From contig FODP01000004.1 of assembly GCA_900110395.1 (NCBI GenBank), positions 278,951 to 342,950 on the forward strand: a stretch of DNA of 64,000 nt, in the 5' to 3' direction. Origin of the DNA: Rhodospirillales bacterium URHD0017 (GTDB taxonomy: Bacteria; Pseudomonadota; Alphaproteobacteria; Reyranellales; Reyranellaceae). A program made the translations under genes and the position numbers. Positions 43,224 through 52,634 of the stretch are shown one piece after another (positions within the stretch are counted from its first letter, which is position 1; each line of letters starts with the position of its first letter). Under the pieces are notes generated by a model. The model ran no database searches. It was not told the origin of the DNA and saw only the letters and a program-made list of their open reading frames with translations.

Positions 43224-44393
43224 TCAGGCGATCGCCGACGCATCGTGCAGGTAGAGCCAGCCGATGTTGGCAATCGAGCGATCGCCTGAGGCCGCCATCG
43301 CTTCGTCGCGCTTCTGCTGTTCAGGCCCGTCCGGGAGATGGAAGCGCGCACGATTGGCAGAGCTTGCCTCCTGCAAGCGCGTCGCCCGCGGCTTGCGCAG
43401 TTCCTCGTAGGATTTGAGCGCGCCTGGCACGTCCCCAGGCGTTTTCGCGAGCAGCGCCGCCAGCGTCGCGCCGTCCTCGATCGATTGCGCGGCACCCTGT
43501 GCCATGAACGGCAGCATGGGATGACAGGCATCACCCAGCAACGTCACCCGCCCGTCGCTCCAGCGCGGCAGGGGCAGGCGATCGTGCAGCGCCCAGACGA
43601 AGGTCTCGGGGAAGGCCTCGATCAGCCCGCGCACGGTGGGATGCCAGCCCTCGTAGCGCTCCAGCGCGTCCGAGACCTTGCCCTTGGTCGTCCAGGATTC
43701 GTCCGTCCAGGTGCCGTGCTCGGTGACGCAGACCACGTTCATGAAGCGCCTGGAGGCGACCCAGTAGTGCACGACATGCCCGTCGGGGCCCATCCAGTTG
43801 TGCGAGGCGACCTCGATGCCGAGGCCAGCGACACGCTCGGCCGGCACCAGGCCGCGCCAGGCGACGCAGCCGGTGAAGCGCGGCTTCTCGGGACCGAAGA
43901 CGAGATGGCGCACGCGCGAGTGGATGCCGTCGGCGCCGACGAGAAGGTCGACTTCGTCGGTGACGCCGTTCTCGAAGCGCGCAACCACGCGCTCGCCCTT
44001 CTGCTCCAGCCCGACGAGCTTGTGGCCGACATGCAACCGGTCCGCCGGCACCGCCGCGCCCAAAAGCTCGGCGAGGTCGCCGCGATGGAAGTGATAGTAG
44101 GGTGCGCCGAACGTCGTCTCGACCTCCGCGCCGACCGGAGCGCGTTGCAACGTGCGGCCGTCGTCCCAGCGGCGCTGATGCACCGCCGCAGGACGAACGC
44201 CGACGCGGTCCATCGCGCCTTTCAGTCCCAGACGGATAAGGAGGCGCGAGGCGTTGGGGCTGATCTGGATGCCGGCGCCGATCTCGCCGATGCGCGGCGA
44301 TTGCTCGTAGACCTGGACGTCGTGCCCGGCCTTCAGGAGATGAAGCGCGGCCGACAGGCCGCCGAGGCCGCCGCCGATGACCGCGACCCTCAT
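43224..44393 (-). CDS. FAD-dependent monooxygenase (salicylate hydroxylase-like)
   Basis: This 389-residue class A flavin monooxygenase has the dinucleotide fold AVIGGGLGGLSAALHLLKAGHDVQVYEQ, the middle motif LLVGADGIHSRVR and the FAD-binding GDACHPMLPFMAQGAAQSIEDGATLA. It hydroxylates aromatic or related substrates using NAD(P)H. The start overlaps the stop of the C45 acyltransferase gene by four bases (ATGA), so both are probably made from one mRNA. Confidence 0.93.
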   Translation of the reverse strand: MRVAVIGGGLGGLSAALHLLKAGHDVQVYEQSPRIGEIGAGIQISPNASRLLIRLGLKGAMDRVGVRPAAVHQRRWDDGRTLQRAPVGAEVETTFGAPYYHFHRGDLAELLGAAVPADRLHVGHKLVGLEQKGERVVARFENGVTDEVDLLVGADGIHSRVRHLVFGPEKPRFTGCVAWRGLVPAERVAGLGIEVASHNWMGPDGHVVHYWVASRRFMNVVCVTEHGTWTDESWTTKGKVSDALERYEGWHPTVRGLIEAFPETFVWALHDRLPLPRWSDGRVTLLGDACHPMLPFMAQGAAQSIEDGATLAALLAKTPGDVPGALKSYEELRKPRATRLQEASSANRARFHLPDGPEQQKRDEAMAASGDRSIANIGWLYLHDASAIA

Positions 44394-45691
44394 GCCTGCT
44401 CCTCCGGTTGGCGCTGGGCGTAGACTGCCAGAAGCTCCTTCACGCCGACACCGGCGATCCGCATGCCGTTGAAGTTGCAGTTCGACGTGATCACGGTGTT
44501 GCTGAAATCGATGTCGTCGAACCTGGCTCCCGCCAGGCTGACATTCTCGAACGACGCGTTGGCCAGCCTGACGTCCTTGAACAGGGCGTTGTCGAGCGCC
44601 GTGCCGATGAACACCTTGCCTTGGCCTTCGGGCTTCACGATCACACGACGGCCGGGATCGAACGGCTTGGCGGTGCCGCCGAGCTGTCCCGTCAACGCGT
44701 CCAGCCCAAGTGGCCGTCCTCTCACCCAGCTGCCAAGGTCGATGCTGGCGGGCGTGGCGTCACCGCCGACGCCGATCTGCAGTCGCCGTTCAGGTGGCAT
44801 ACAGACAATGGTGTGCATCGTGCCGGAGCCGGTGGTGTAGCGGTGATCGAATACCGGCGACAGCGAGTCGTTGAGCGCCTTGAACAGGCGGTCGGCCGCC
44901 AGTCGCTCACGGGCAAATTTCTCGAGCGCCGGCAGGTGCCGATACGAGCCGGGATTGCGCCGGTTGAAGGCCTGTTGCGACGGCGACAGGAAGTGATTGC
45001 TGCAGCCCAGCTGCTCGCCTTCGCGCACGACGACCGCCGCCGGCGAGGCCTCGACCACGGCGGCGCTGCCGCCGGCATCCATCAGCGAATAGTTGAAGGA
45101 AAGGCCGTGCGGGATCCGCCGCAACAGGGCGACGGCTTCGCGCGTCGTGGCGCATTGATCGAGCACCATGCGCACGATCAGGATGCAGACGAGGCCCGGC
45201 CGCCATGTCCGCTGGCTCACCTGGTGCAGGCCGACGCAGAGCCCGTGCTCGTTCATGCCGTCGACCCGGCCGGTGAAGCGGTCGGAGAAGCCGATGCTGG
45301 CATGGACGCCCTTGGGCTGCACGGCGACCAGGATCCGGTCGTAGTGGTGGACGTCGTAGTCGTAGTTGCGTCCGTAAAGGCCCGCGCTCATCACCGCCGA
45401 GCAGCCGCGCGGCGGATAGCGCAGCCGGCCGTTGGAATACTCCGCGACCGCGCGCTCGAGCGGAATCTTCAGGCCGTCGGCAAGGCCGTGCAGCTCTTCC
45501 CAGACATTGGGCGCCCAAGTCTTGAGGGCGGCCTCGGCGTTCCGGAGGCTGAAGGCAAAGCGCCGGCGCTCCTTGCGGCGCGCATAGGCGCGACCGCGCG
45601 TCGTCCTGAGAAAGGCTTCGGCGAACTGCTTGCCGACGTCATAGGAACTTCCCCGGCACTCCAGCACATCGACAGTCCACGCCTTGGCCAT
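44390..45691 (-). CDS. C45 (acyl-CoA:6-APA acyltransferase-like) Ntn-hydrolase with C-terminal pentapeptide repeats
   Basis: This 433-residue protein has an Ntn-hydrolase core of the C45 family. RGCSAVMS holds the likely autocatalytic nucleophile Cys97, followed by GLYGRNYDYDVHHYDRILVAVQP and FTGRVDGMNEHGLCVGLHQV, all family signatures. The first ~96 residues would be the prosegment removed by autocleavage. The last ~50 residues (ALDNALFKDVRLANASFENVSLAGARFDDIDFS) repeat A/N-x-F-like units every five residues, as in pentapeptide-repeat proteins. The substrate is unknown. The combination of the two domains is unusual. Confidence 0.87.
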   Translation of the reverse strand: MAKAWTVDVLECRGSSYDVGKQFAEAFLRTTRGRAYARRKERRRFAFSLRNAEAALKTWAPNVWEELHGLADGLKIPLERAVAEYSNGRLRYPPRGCSAVMSAGLYGRNYDYDVHHYDRILVAVQPKGVHASIGFSDRFTGRVDGMNEHGLCVGLHQVSQRTWRPGLVCILIVRMVLDQCATTREAVALLRRIPHGLSFNYSLMDAGGSAAVVEASPAAVVVREGEQLGCSNHFLSPSQQAFNRRNPGSYRHLPALEKFARERLAADRLFKALNDSLSPVFDHRYTTGSGTMHTIVCMPPERRLQIGVGGDATPASIDLGSWVRGRPLGLDALTGQLGGTAKPFDPGRRVIVKPEGQGKVFIGTALDNALFKDVRLANASFENVSLAGARFDDIDFSNTVITSNCNFNGMRIAGVGVKELLAVYAQRQPEEQA

Positions 45692-45831
45692 TCGTTCACG
45701 CTCCGCCCGTTCGCCCAAGCATGCTGTTGCCGCCGGCGGTGGATCGTCAATCGGGCGGCCGGCATAACCGGCCCGCTGCGACAGCGCTTTATTGGCGGAG
45801 TGGCCAGCGCTACACTCCTTGAATTGCAATT

Positions 45832-47358
<1,527 letters not shown>

Positions 47359-47382
<24 letters not shown>

Positions 47383-47446
47383 CTCATCGCCGCCGCTGCA
47401 GGGCTCGTTGAAGCGCCATGAGATCCTTCGCTTCGCTCAGGATGAC
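47359..47446. repeat. Dispersed inverted repeat, family 4, carrying a start and a stop codon
   Basis: GTCATGCTGAG...GCATCTC (47359-47385) and GAGATCC...GGATGAC (47420-47446) are imperfect reverse complements. The left end gives the start codon and first residues (MLRSAQHD) of the broken monooxygenase gene. The right end gives the TGA stop (47437-47439) of the LLM monooxygenase gene. Confidence 0.82.
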
Positions 47447-48672
47447 TTGGCGGCCGCCGCTTCCTTCTCGGCCATCTTCTGCTTGAGCTGCTCGGGCGTG
47501 AGGCGGACGATGTGTTCGTTCTGGTGGCTGTAGATGTCGTATTTCTGGACGTCGAGGTCTTCCAGCACGATCTCTCGCGCCATCACCTTGCGTTTCCACT
47601 CGGCATGCTCGGCCTCGGCGGCGTGGAACTCGGGCATGACTTCCTTCGCGAACAATTCCAGCGAATCGCAGATGTCCTGATGGCTGGTCTTGCCGGCCTG
47701 GTTGAGCAGGATCACCTGGTCGACGCGGCTCTGCTGGAACTGGCGCAGCTTCTTGCGGATGGTCTCGGGCGAGCCGATCAGGCCGGAGTCGAGCGCCTTG
47801 CGCTCCTCGGGTCCGCCCTTCCAGCTCTGATACTCCTTCCACAGATCCGACGTGCCCGGCGCGTCGACGCCCTTCCGGCCGTAGTAGGAGAGCGCGAAGA
47901 TGAAGAAGGTCCAGCCGGCGGCCTTGGCCTCGGCCTCTTCGTCGGTGGCCGCGCACATGAAGCCGGAGACCATCGCGACATTGGGATTGCTCGGATAGTC
48001 CGTGAGCTTCTGGGCGTTGTTCAGGAGGTTGTTGTAGTACTTGTGCACCCAGGCGCGCGCCGCCTCGGGCGTGACGAAGGTGAAGCCGAGGGCGCCCATG
48101 CCCCATTCGCCGGCCTTGCCGATGGTCTGGATGTTCGAGCAGGCGACCCACAGCGGCGGATGCGGCTTCTGGTAGGGTTTCGGAATGACGTTGCGCGCCT
48201 CGAAGTCGTAGTACTGGCCGTGGAACTCCCAGCTCTCCTTGGTGAACATCGGCACGATCGCCTTGACCGCCTCCTCCCAACGCTCGCGCTTGTCGCGCAC
48301 GCGGATGTTGAAGGGGTGGAGCTCGGCCGGGCCCGCCGCCTCGCCCATGCCGAGATCAACGCGGCCGCCCGACAAGAGGTCGAGCGTAGCGATACGCTCG
48401 GCAACGCGATGCGGCTGGTTGGTGGTGAGCTGGACGACACCGTGGCCGAGCCGGATGCGCTTGGTGCGCTGGCTGGCGGCGCCGAGGAAGACCTCGGGTG
48501 CCGAGGAGTGCGAGTACTCTTCCAGGAAGTGGTGCTCGACCTCCCAGGCGTAGTCGTAGCCCAGCCGGTCGGCGAGCTCGATCTGGGCGAGCGAATCCTG
48601 CAGGAGCTGGTACTCGCTGTTGGGGCCCCACGGCCGCGGCAGCTGATGTTCGTAGAAGATGCCGAATTTCAT
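47437..48672 (-). CDS. LLM class flavin-dependent oxidoreductase
   Basis: This 411-residue TIM-barrel luciferase-like monooxygenase begins MKFGIFYEHQLPRPWGPNSEY, with LADRLGYDYAWEVEHHFLEEYSHSSAPEVFL and IRLGHGVVQLTTNQPHRVAERIATLDLLSGGRVDLGMGEA, the usual flavin-pocket blocks. It would use reduced flavin and O2 on an unknown substrate. The C-terminal coiled tail (KQKMAEKEAAAAKSS) ends in a dispersed repeat, so the last residues may be repeat-derived. The ATG at 48672 is the family start. Confidence 0.92.
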   Translation of the reverse strand: MKFGIFYEHQLPRPWGPNSEYQLLQDSLAQIELADRLGYDYAWEVEHHFLEEYSHSSAPEVFLGAASQRTKRIRLGHGVVQLTTNQPHRVAERIATLDLLSGGRVDLGMGEAAGPAELHPFNIRVRDKRERWEEAVKAIVPMFTKESWEFHGQYYDFEARNVIPKPYQKPHPPLWVACSNIQTIGKAGEWGMGALGFTFVTPEAARAWVHKYYNNLLNNAQKLTDYPSNPNVAMVSGFMCAATDEEAEAKAAGWTFFIFALSYYGRKGVDAPGTSDLWKEYQSWKGGPEERKALDSGLIGSPETIRKKLRQFQQSRVDQVILLNQAGKTSHQDICDSLELFAKEVMPEFHAAEAEHAEWKRKVMAREIVLEDLDVQKYDIYSHQNEHIVRLTPEQLKQKMAEKEAAAAKSS

Positions 48673-48680
48673 GATCCCTC

Positions 48681-48782
48681 CGTCACCCCGAGCGTAGCGC
48701 AGCGAAGCCGAGGGGCCTCGTCTTCTTTCGCTGCCACATGAACAGGTCCCTCCACTCCGCTTCGCTGCGGTCGGGATGACGG
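48681..48782. repeat. Dispersed inverted repeat, family 5
   Basis: GTCACCCCGAGCG...GAAGCCGAGGGG (about 48682-48717) and CACTCCGCTTCGCTGCGGTCGGGATGAC (about 48753-48780) pair imperfectly. It lies just upstream of the LLM gene and reaches to three bases from the stop codon of the hydrolase fusion. Confidence 0.72.
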
Positions 48783-48784
48783 CA

Positions 48785-49939
48785 TTACTTGCCGTCACAG
48801 AACCCGGCGATGCGATCGACCAGCGTCGGGATCAGCTGGCTGGGGAAATCGTGGCCCCAGCCTGGATAGGTCTGGATCTCCGCACCCGGTATCAGGCGCG
48901 CGACGTCGCGGCCGCACTCGACGGGCAGCAGCGGGTCTTCCTCGCCATGCAGCACCAGGGTCGGCGTCTTGATCGTCTTCAGGAGCTCGACGCGGTCTCC
49001 CGAGGCGATGATCGACAGGTACTGCCGCGCTCCGCCCTCGGGATACCAGCGCCGGTCGACGTTCTTCTCGACGAAGGCACGCAGAACGGCGGGGTCTGCC
49101 GGGTAGCCGGGGCTGCCGATCACGGTACGCAGCTTCATGCCGTGTTTGACGCGCTGCTCGCGCGAGGGCCCCTCGGGCTGCGCCGTCAGCATCGCCAGTG
49201 CCTCGGGCTTGCCCGGCGGCAGGCCGGGGCGGCCGCTGGTCGAGTAGATCGACACCAGCGAGCGGGTGCGCCCAGGCCACAGGCCGGCGATGGTCTGGGC
49301 GATCATGCCACCCATCGAGGCGCCCACCATGTGCGCCTTGTCGATGCCGAGCACGTCGAGCAGGCCGATGCCGTCGCCCGCCATGTCCTTCACGAGATAG
49401 GGCGCGTCGACTGTCTTGCCCGTCATCACCTTGCCGATGGCCTCGACGATGTTGGGCACGCCCCATGAGTCGAAGTCGGTCGTGAGCCCGGTGTCGCGGT
49501 TGTCGTAGCGAATGACGAAGAAGCCCTTCTTCGCCAGCCCCTCGACCAGCGCGTCCGGCCAGATGGTGAGCTGGGCGCCCAGCCCCATGATCAGCAGCAG
49601 GGCGGGATCGCTCCTGTTGCCCGCCGTCTCGTACTCGATCTCGATGCCATTGGCCTTTGCGCGCGCCACGTTGCCTCCGTCGTCCTTATCTCTCTTCAAC
49701 GCCCCGCCCAGCCACGCCACGACTTTGACGGCGGCGCTCAAGGCATCGTCCATCGAGGAATAGGCGGCGCCCGAGTGGTACGCAACCGGCGTCCAGGCGC
49801 CGGCATCCTCGACGTCGCGGCGGAACTCGTCGAAGCCGAAACTGCCGTCGGGCCGACGGAACAGGTCGACACAGCGGTCATGCTCGCCGTTCTCGATGCT
49901 GCGCAACACGACCCACGACTTGTCGATGCGCAGGGACAT
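48785..49939 (-). CDS. Alpha/beta hydrolase with an extra N-terminal domain
   Basis: This 384-residue protein reads as two parts. Residues 1-85 (RIDKSWVVLRSIENGEHDRCVDLFRRPDGSFGFDEFRRDVEDAG) look like a separate small domain. Residues 90-384 are a typical alpha/beta hydrolase with RAKANGIEIEYETAG, DNRDTGLTTDF, GASMGG (nucleophile Ser208) and the candidate Asp/His in HGEEDPLLP and GWGHDFP. The KRDKDDGGN linker joins them in frame, so this may be a gene fusion. It is followed upstream by the squalene/phytoene-type gene, five bases away. Confidence 0.85.
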   Translation of the reverse strand: MSLRIDKSWVVLRSIENGEHDRCVDLFRRPDGSFGFDEFRRDVEDAGAWTPVAYHSGAAYSSMDDALSAAVKVVAWLGGALKRDKDDGGNVARAKANGIEIEYETAGNRSDPALLLIMGLGAQLTIWPDALVEGLAKKGFFVIRYDNRDTGLTTDFDSWGVPNIVEAIGKVMTGKTVDAPYLVKDMAGDGIGLLDVLGIDKAHMVGASMGGMIAQTIAGLWPGRTRSLVSIYSTSGRPGLPPGKPEALAMLTAQPEGPSREQRVKHGMKLRTVIGSPGYPADPAVLRAFVEKNVDRRWYPEGGARQYLSIIASGDRVELLKTIKTPTLVLHGEEDPLLPVECGRDVARLIPGAEIQTYPGWGHDFPSQLIPTLVDRIAGFCDGK

Positions 49940-49944
49940 GGCGA

Positions 49945-50589
49945 TCAGTATCGGCCGCGCCGGGCCGCCCACCAATAGGCGAGCGGCTTGCGCCAGGCGC
50001 CGATGTCGCCGAGCGAGAGGGCCGGCAGCAGGATCGGCAAGGCTGCCGGATCGATCTCGCGGCACAGCGCACGCGCGTCGGCCAGCATCGCGTCGCGCTC
50101 GGGCCCTTCGCCCATCAACCACGCCGCCGCCACCGCACGCGCGGCGCGCCGGCTCGCCTCGTCGCCGACGCCCAGCACGGCGAGCTCGAGGTCAGCCAGG
50201 GCATGGCCGGCGCGCAGGACATCGAGCGGCCCATCGATCTCCTCCTCGCGGGCATCGACAAGGGCGACGAGATCCGGCGGCCGCAGACGGTGCCGCCGCA
50301 CGGTTTCGCTCAGCGATTCGACGACGGGCTGCGCGCGCGGCTTGCCCGCACCCGCGGCTTCGCCCACCGCCTCGCGCCACCATTCCAATCGAATGCGCGC
50401 CAGCATCGGTTCGCGCGTGACAGAGCGTGTGCGGGCAAGCTCGTGATTGAAGGCCAACAGCGCCAACAGATCGGTGCGCGCGGGCTCGGGCGCGAACAGC
50501 GCCCCGAGGAAGCGATCGCGATCGCTGTTGCGCACGAGGTTGAGCACATAGCGATGCGATGCTGCAGGCGCGAGGTAGGCGTCGCTCAT
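49945..50589 (-). CDS. Squalene/phytoene synthase family protein (short, NDUFAF6-like)
   Basis: This 214-residue protein has the opening ASHRYVLNLVRNSDRDRFLGALFAP, the helical LLALLAFNHELARTRSVTREPMLARIRLEWWREAVGEAAG and a C-terminal IDPAALPILLPALSLGDI. The aspartate-rich motif pairs of true squalene or phytoene synthases are not present, and it is shorter than them. It fits the NDUFAF6-like subfamily, whose alphaproteobacterial members commonly sit near secF and Mth938 genes. The function is uncertain. Confidence 0.82.
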   Translation of the reverse strand: MSDAYLAPAASHRYVLNLVRNSDRDRFLGALFAPEPARTDLLALLAFNHELARTRSVTREPMLARIRLEWWREAVGEAAGAGKPRAQPVVESLSETVRRHRLRPPDLVALVDAREEEIDGPLDVLRAGHALADLELAVLGVGDEASRRAARAVAAAWLMGEGPERDAMLADARALCREIDPAALPILLPALSLGDIGAWRKPLAYWWAARRGRY

Positions 50590-50697
50590 CCAGCGGAAAA
50601 CTCCAGCGGGCAGCCGTTGAACGCAGAGGCATCTGCGCGTACAATGCGCAATTGGAGATTCACCAAGCCCATCAACAAGATAAAAGGGATACCTAAC

Positions 50698-51294
50698 ATG
50701 GGTGCCATCTTCACATCGCCCGGACGCACCGTCACTGCCGGGGTCGTGCTGATCATAGCCATCGTCATCATTGTCGGCCTGGTCACCGGTCAGATGACCA
50801 AGGTCGACCACGCCTATGCCACCTTCATCATGCGCTGGCTGCACGTGATCAGCGGCGTGCTGTGGATTGGATTGCTGTGGTACCTCAACTTCGTGCAGGT
50901 GCCGACCATGCCGACCATCCAGCCGGTCGAGCATCGCGCGGCGATCAGCAAGTTCCTCGCGCCCAACGTCCTGTTCTATTTCCGCTATGGCGCGCTCGCC
51001 ACGGTGATCACCGGACTGCTGCTGGCCTGGATGCAGGGCTACATCGTTCAGGCGCTGACGCTGCGTCCGGGCTTCGTGATGATCGGCATCGGCATGTGGA
51101 TGGCCTTGGTCATGGCCTTCAACGTGTGGTTCATCATCTGGCCGAACCAGCAGAAGATCCTGGGCCTGGTCGAAGCGACCGCCGAGCAGAAGGCGGCCGC
51201 CGCCAAGCCCGCGCTCTACGCCAGCCGCTTCAACACCATGTTCTCGATCGGCATGCTCTACTGCATGGTGGCGCAGCAGAACGCGCCCATCTGA
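50698..51294 (+). CDS. Urate hydroxylase PuuD-like membrane protein (N-terminal domain type)
   Basis: This 198-residue protein has about five hydrophobic segments, starting with TAGVVLIIAIVIIVGLVTG, then the conserved TM block FIMRWLHVISGVLWIGLLWYLNFVQVP, which matches the membrane domain of PuuD. The cytochrome-like C-terminal domain of full PuuD is absent. His in RWLHVISG and others in the TM region may bind heme. It is divergent from the squalene/phytoene-type gene and followed by a strong terminator. Confidence 0.8.
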   Translation: MGAIFTSPGRTVTAGVVLIIAIVIIVGLVTGQMTKVDHAYATFIMRWLHVISGVLWIGLLWYLNFVQVPTMPTIQPVEHRAAISKFLAPNVLFYFRYGALATVITGLLLAWMQGYIVQALTLRPGFVMIGIGMWMALVMAFNVWFIIWPNQQKILGLVEATAEQKAAAAKPALYASRFNTMFSIGMLYCMVAQQNAPI

Positions 51295-51318
51295 TCGGTC
51301 CTAAAGCAATCAAGGAAG

Positions 51319-51347
51319 CGGGGCCCGATCGGGCCCCGTTTTCTTTT
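51319..51347 (+). terminator. Rho-independent terminator after the PuuD-like gene
   Basis: The 20-base perfect palindrome CGGGGCCCGATCGGGCCCCG (51319-51338) is followed by TTTTCTTTT. It ends the PuuD-like transcript and separates it from the small membrane proteins. Confidence 0.94.
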
Positions 51348-51581
51348 GAACGAGCGTTTTGCGCATATCTGGTGCGCCTCCCGACCCCCTCCCCCAACAT
51401 ATTGCTAATTTCAGGTAATAATATTACAATGCACCCGTGGGCATTTGCCCTGGCCACGATCTGGCCGTCGCGTGTCCCACGCGTCCCCCTCGCGTAGTCG
51501 CGCATGCTTCCGCGTTCAATCGTCGACGATTGAGTGAAGCGGGACCTCTCCGCTCCCGCTGCAACGGAGGAACAACAAGTG
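51348..51581. other. 234-base region before the small membrane protein pair
   Basis: Contains an AT-rich stretch around 51400-51430 (ATATTGCTAATTTCAGG, ATAATATTAC), which probably includes the promoter of the two small membrane protein genes. GGAGG at 51566-51570 is their first ribosome site. No other gene is seen. Confidence 0.5.
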
Positions 51582-51809
51582 ATGGAGATGTTCGACAAGG
51601 CCAAAACCTGGATCCTCAAGATCACGGAGTTGGGCCTTTTGCTGGTGGCGCTGGCCATCGTGCTGCAAATGCTGTTCGGCACCGCCGTGCCTTTCCTGGG
51701 CGGCGATGTCGTCGGCAACCTGCTCAAGCTCCTCGCGGCGCTGGGCAGCAACGGCGTCGTGGGATTGGTGGCGATCGCCATCATTCTCTACCTGTTCAAC
51801 CGCAAGTAA
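51582..51809 (+). CDS. 75-residue membrane protein, copy 1
   Basis: This very hydrophobic 75-residue protein has a short charged amphipathic N terminus (MEMFDKAKTWILKITELGL), one or two transmembrane helices with a central FGTAVPFLGGDVVGNLLKLL loop and a final VGLVAIAIILYLFNRK. ATG 51582 aligns with the second copy and lies 11 bases after GGAGG. A GTG three bases earlier is an alternative start. It is followed 43 bases later by a paralogue of the same length. The family is not recognised. Confidence 0.83.
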   Translation: MEMFDKAKTWILKITELGLLLVALAIVLQMLFGTAVPFLGGDVVGNLLKLLAALGSNGVVGLVAIAIILYLFNRK

Positions 51810-51852
51810 CCACGCGTACCCCCTCAGAAAAAGAAACGACAAGGAGATGGAC

Positions 51853-52080
51853 ATGGAATGGTTCGATCGCGGCAAGATGGTGGTCCTGCGCCTCACCGAT
51901 ATCGGCATCGCCCTGCTGGCGCTGGGCATCATCCTGCAGCTTCTGTTCGGCAATGCGATGCCTTTCCTCGGCAACGACATCGCCGGCAACATCATGACCT
52001 TCATCAAGGGTCTCGGTGGACAAGGCCTGGTCGGCCTGGTCGCTATCGCCGTGGTTTTCTACATCCTGAACCGTCGGTAA
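51853..52080 (+). CDS. 75-residue membrane protein, copy 2
   Basis: This tandem paralogue has exactly the same length as copy 1 (75 residues) and the same layout: MEWFDRGKMVVLRLTDIGIALLALGIILQLLFG, then AMPFLGNDIAGNIM and VGLVAIAVVFYILNRR. AAGGAG lies 6 bases before ATG 51853. Shared residues include M-E-x-F-D, FG-x-A-x-PFLG-x-D and VGLVAIA. The pair suggests a homo- or hetero-oligomeric membrane assembly. The gene ends just before a strong terminator. Confidence 0.83.
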   Translation: MEWFDRGKMVVLRLTDIGIALLALGIILQLLFGNAMPFLGNDIAGNIMTFIKGLGGQGLVGLVAIAVVFYILNRR

Positions 52081-52103
52081 TCAGGCGCGGTCCTGCCTGG
52101 AGG

Positions 52104-52136
52104 AAGCCCCGCCGTCCGCGGCGGGGCTTTTTCTTT
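52104..52136 (+). terminator. Rho-independent terminator after the small membrane protein pair
   Basis: GCCCCGCCG-TCCG-CGGCGGGGC (52106-52127) followed by TTTTTCTTT. The pair of 75-residue genes thus forms a single transcription unit. Confidence 0.93.
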
Positions 52137-52214
52137 GCTGGGAGCGCGCCACTCCGTGGCGCTCATGGGCTGCGTGATCCCTAAGATGCGCCACGGAGTG
52201 GCGCGCTCCCAGCA
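52136..52214. repeat. Dispersed inverted repeat, family 2, copy B
   Basis: Perfect 27-base arms (52136-52162 and 52188-52214, TGCTGGGAGCGC... and its reverse complement) surround a 25-base loop. The 23-base core is identical to copy A at 8906-8975. It separates the small membrane protein terminator from the Mth938 gene. Confidence 0.93.
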
Positions 52215-52229
52215 ATGAGCCGCGCTCCG

Positions 52230-52634
52230 CTAGATTGGAATGAGCGCGGCCGCGACACGCCGCCCTTCGGCAAGCAGCACGTTGTAGATACGGCACGCCG
52301 AGCCGGTGTCGACCACCTCGAGCGACAGGCCGGCCGACTTCAGCGCGGCGCGCAGCGCCGGCGGCAGGAAGACGGCGCGTGGCCCGCAGCCCACGACCAG
52401 AAGCTCGGTCGGCGTCGGCGCCTCCTTGAGGGCCGCGAGATTGTCGAGGGCGAGGTCTTCGGCGCGGGTAACGTCCCACGCCGTCGTCCGCGTCGGCGTC
52501 ACCAGCACCGGCGCGCGCCATTCGCGTTCGCCGATCTTGAAATGGCCGGGCCCGTAGCTGCGGATGAGCTGGACCTGCGCGGGGTCCGGCGTCGGCAGGG
52601 TCTTGTCGGCCGGACCCTGCGTTGGCGGCCTCAC
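52230..52634 (-). CDS. Mth938-like domain protein (NDUFAF3 type)
   Basis: This 134-residue protein matches the Mth938/NDUFAF3 family: QLIRSYGPGHFKIGEREWRAPVLVTPTRTTAWDV, LLVVGCGPRAVFLPPALRAAL and a final VDTGSACRIYNVLLAEGRRVAAAL. Mitochondrial relatives assist complex I assembly, and the bacterial role is unclear. The GTG start overlaps the secF stop by four bases (GTGA). Its location at the end of the secD-secF operon is conserved in alphaproteobacteria. Confidence 0.9.
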   Translation of the reverse strand: MRPPTQGPADKTLPTPDPAQVQLIRSYGPGHFKIGEREWRAPVLVTPTRTTAWDVTRAEDLALDNLAALKEAPTPTELLVVGCGPRAVFLPPALRAALKSAGLSLEVVDTGSACRIYNVLLAEGRRVAAALIPI

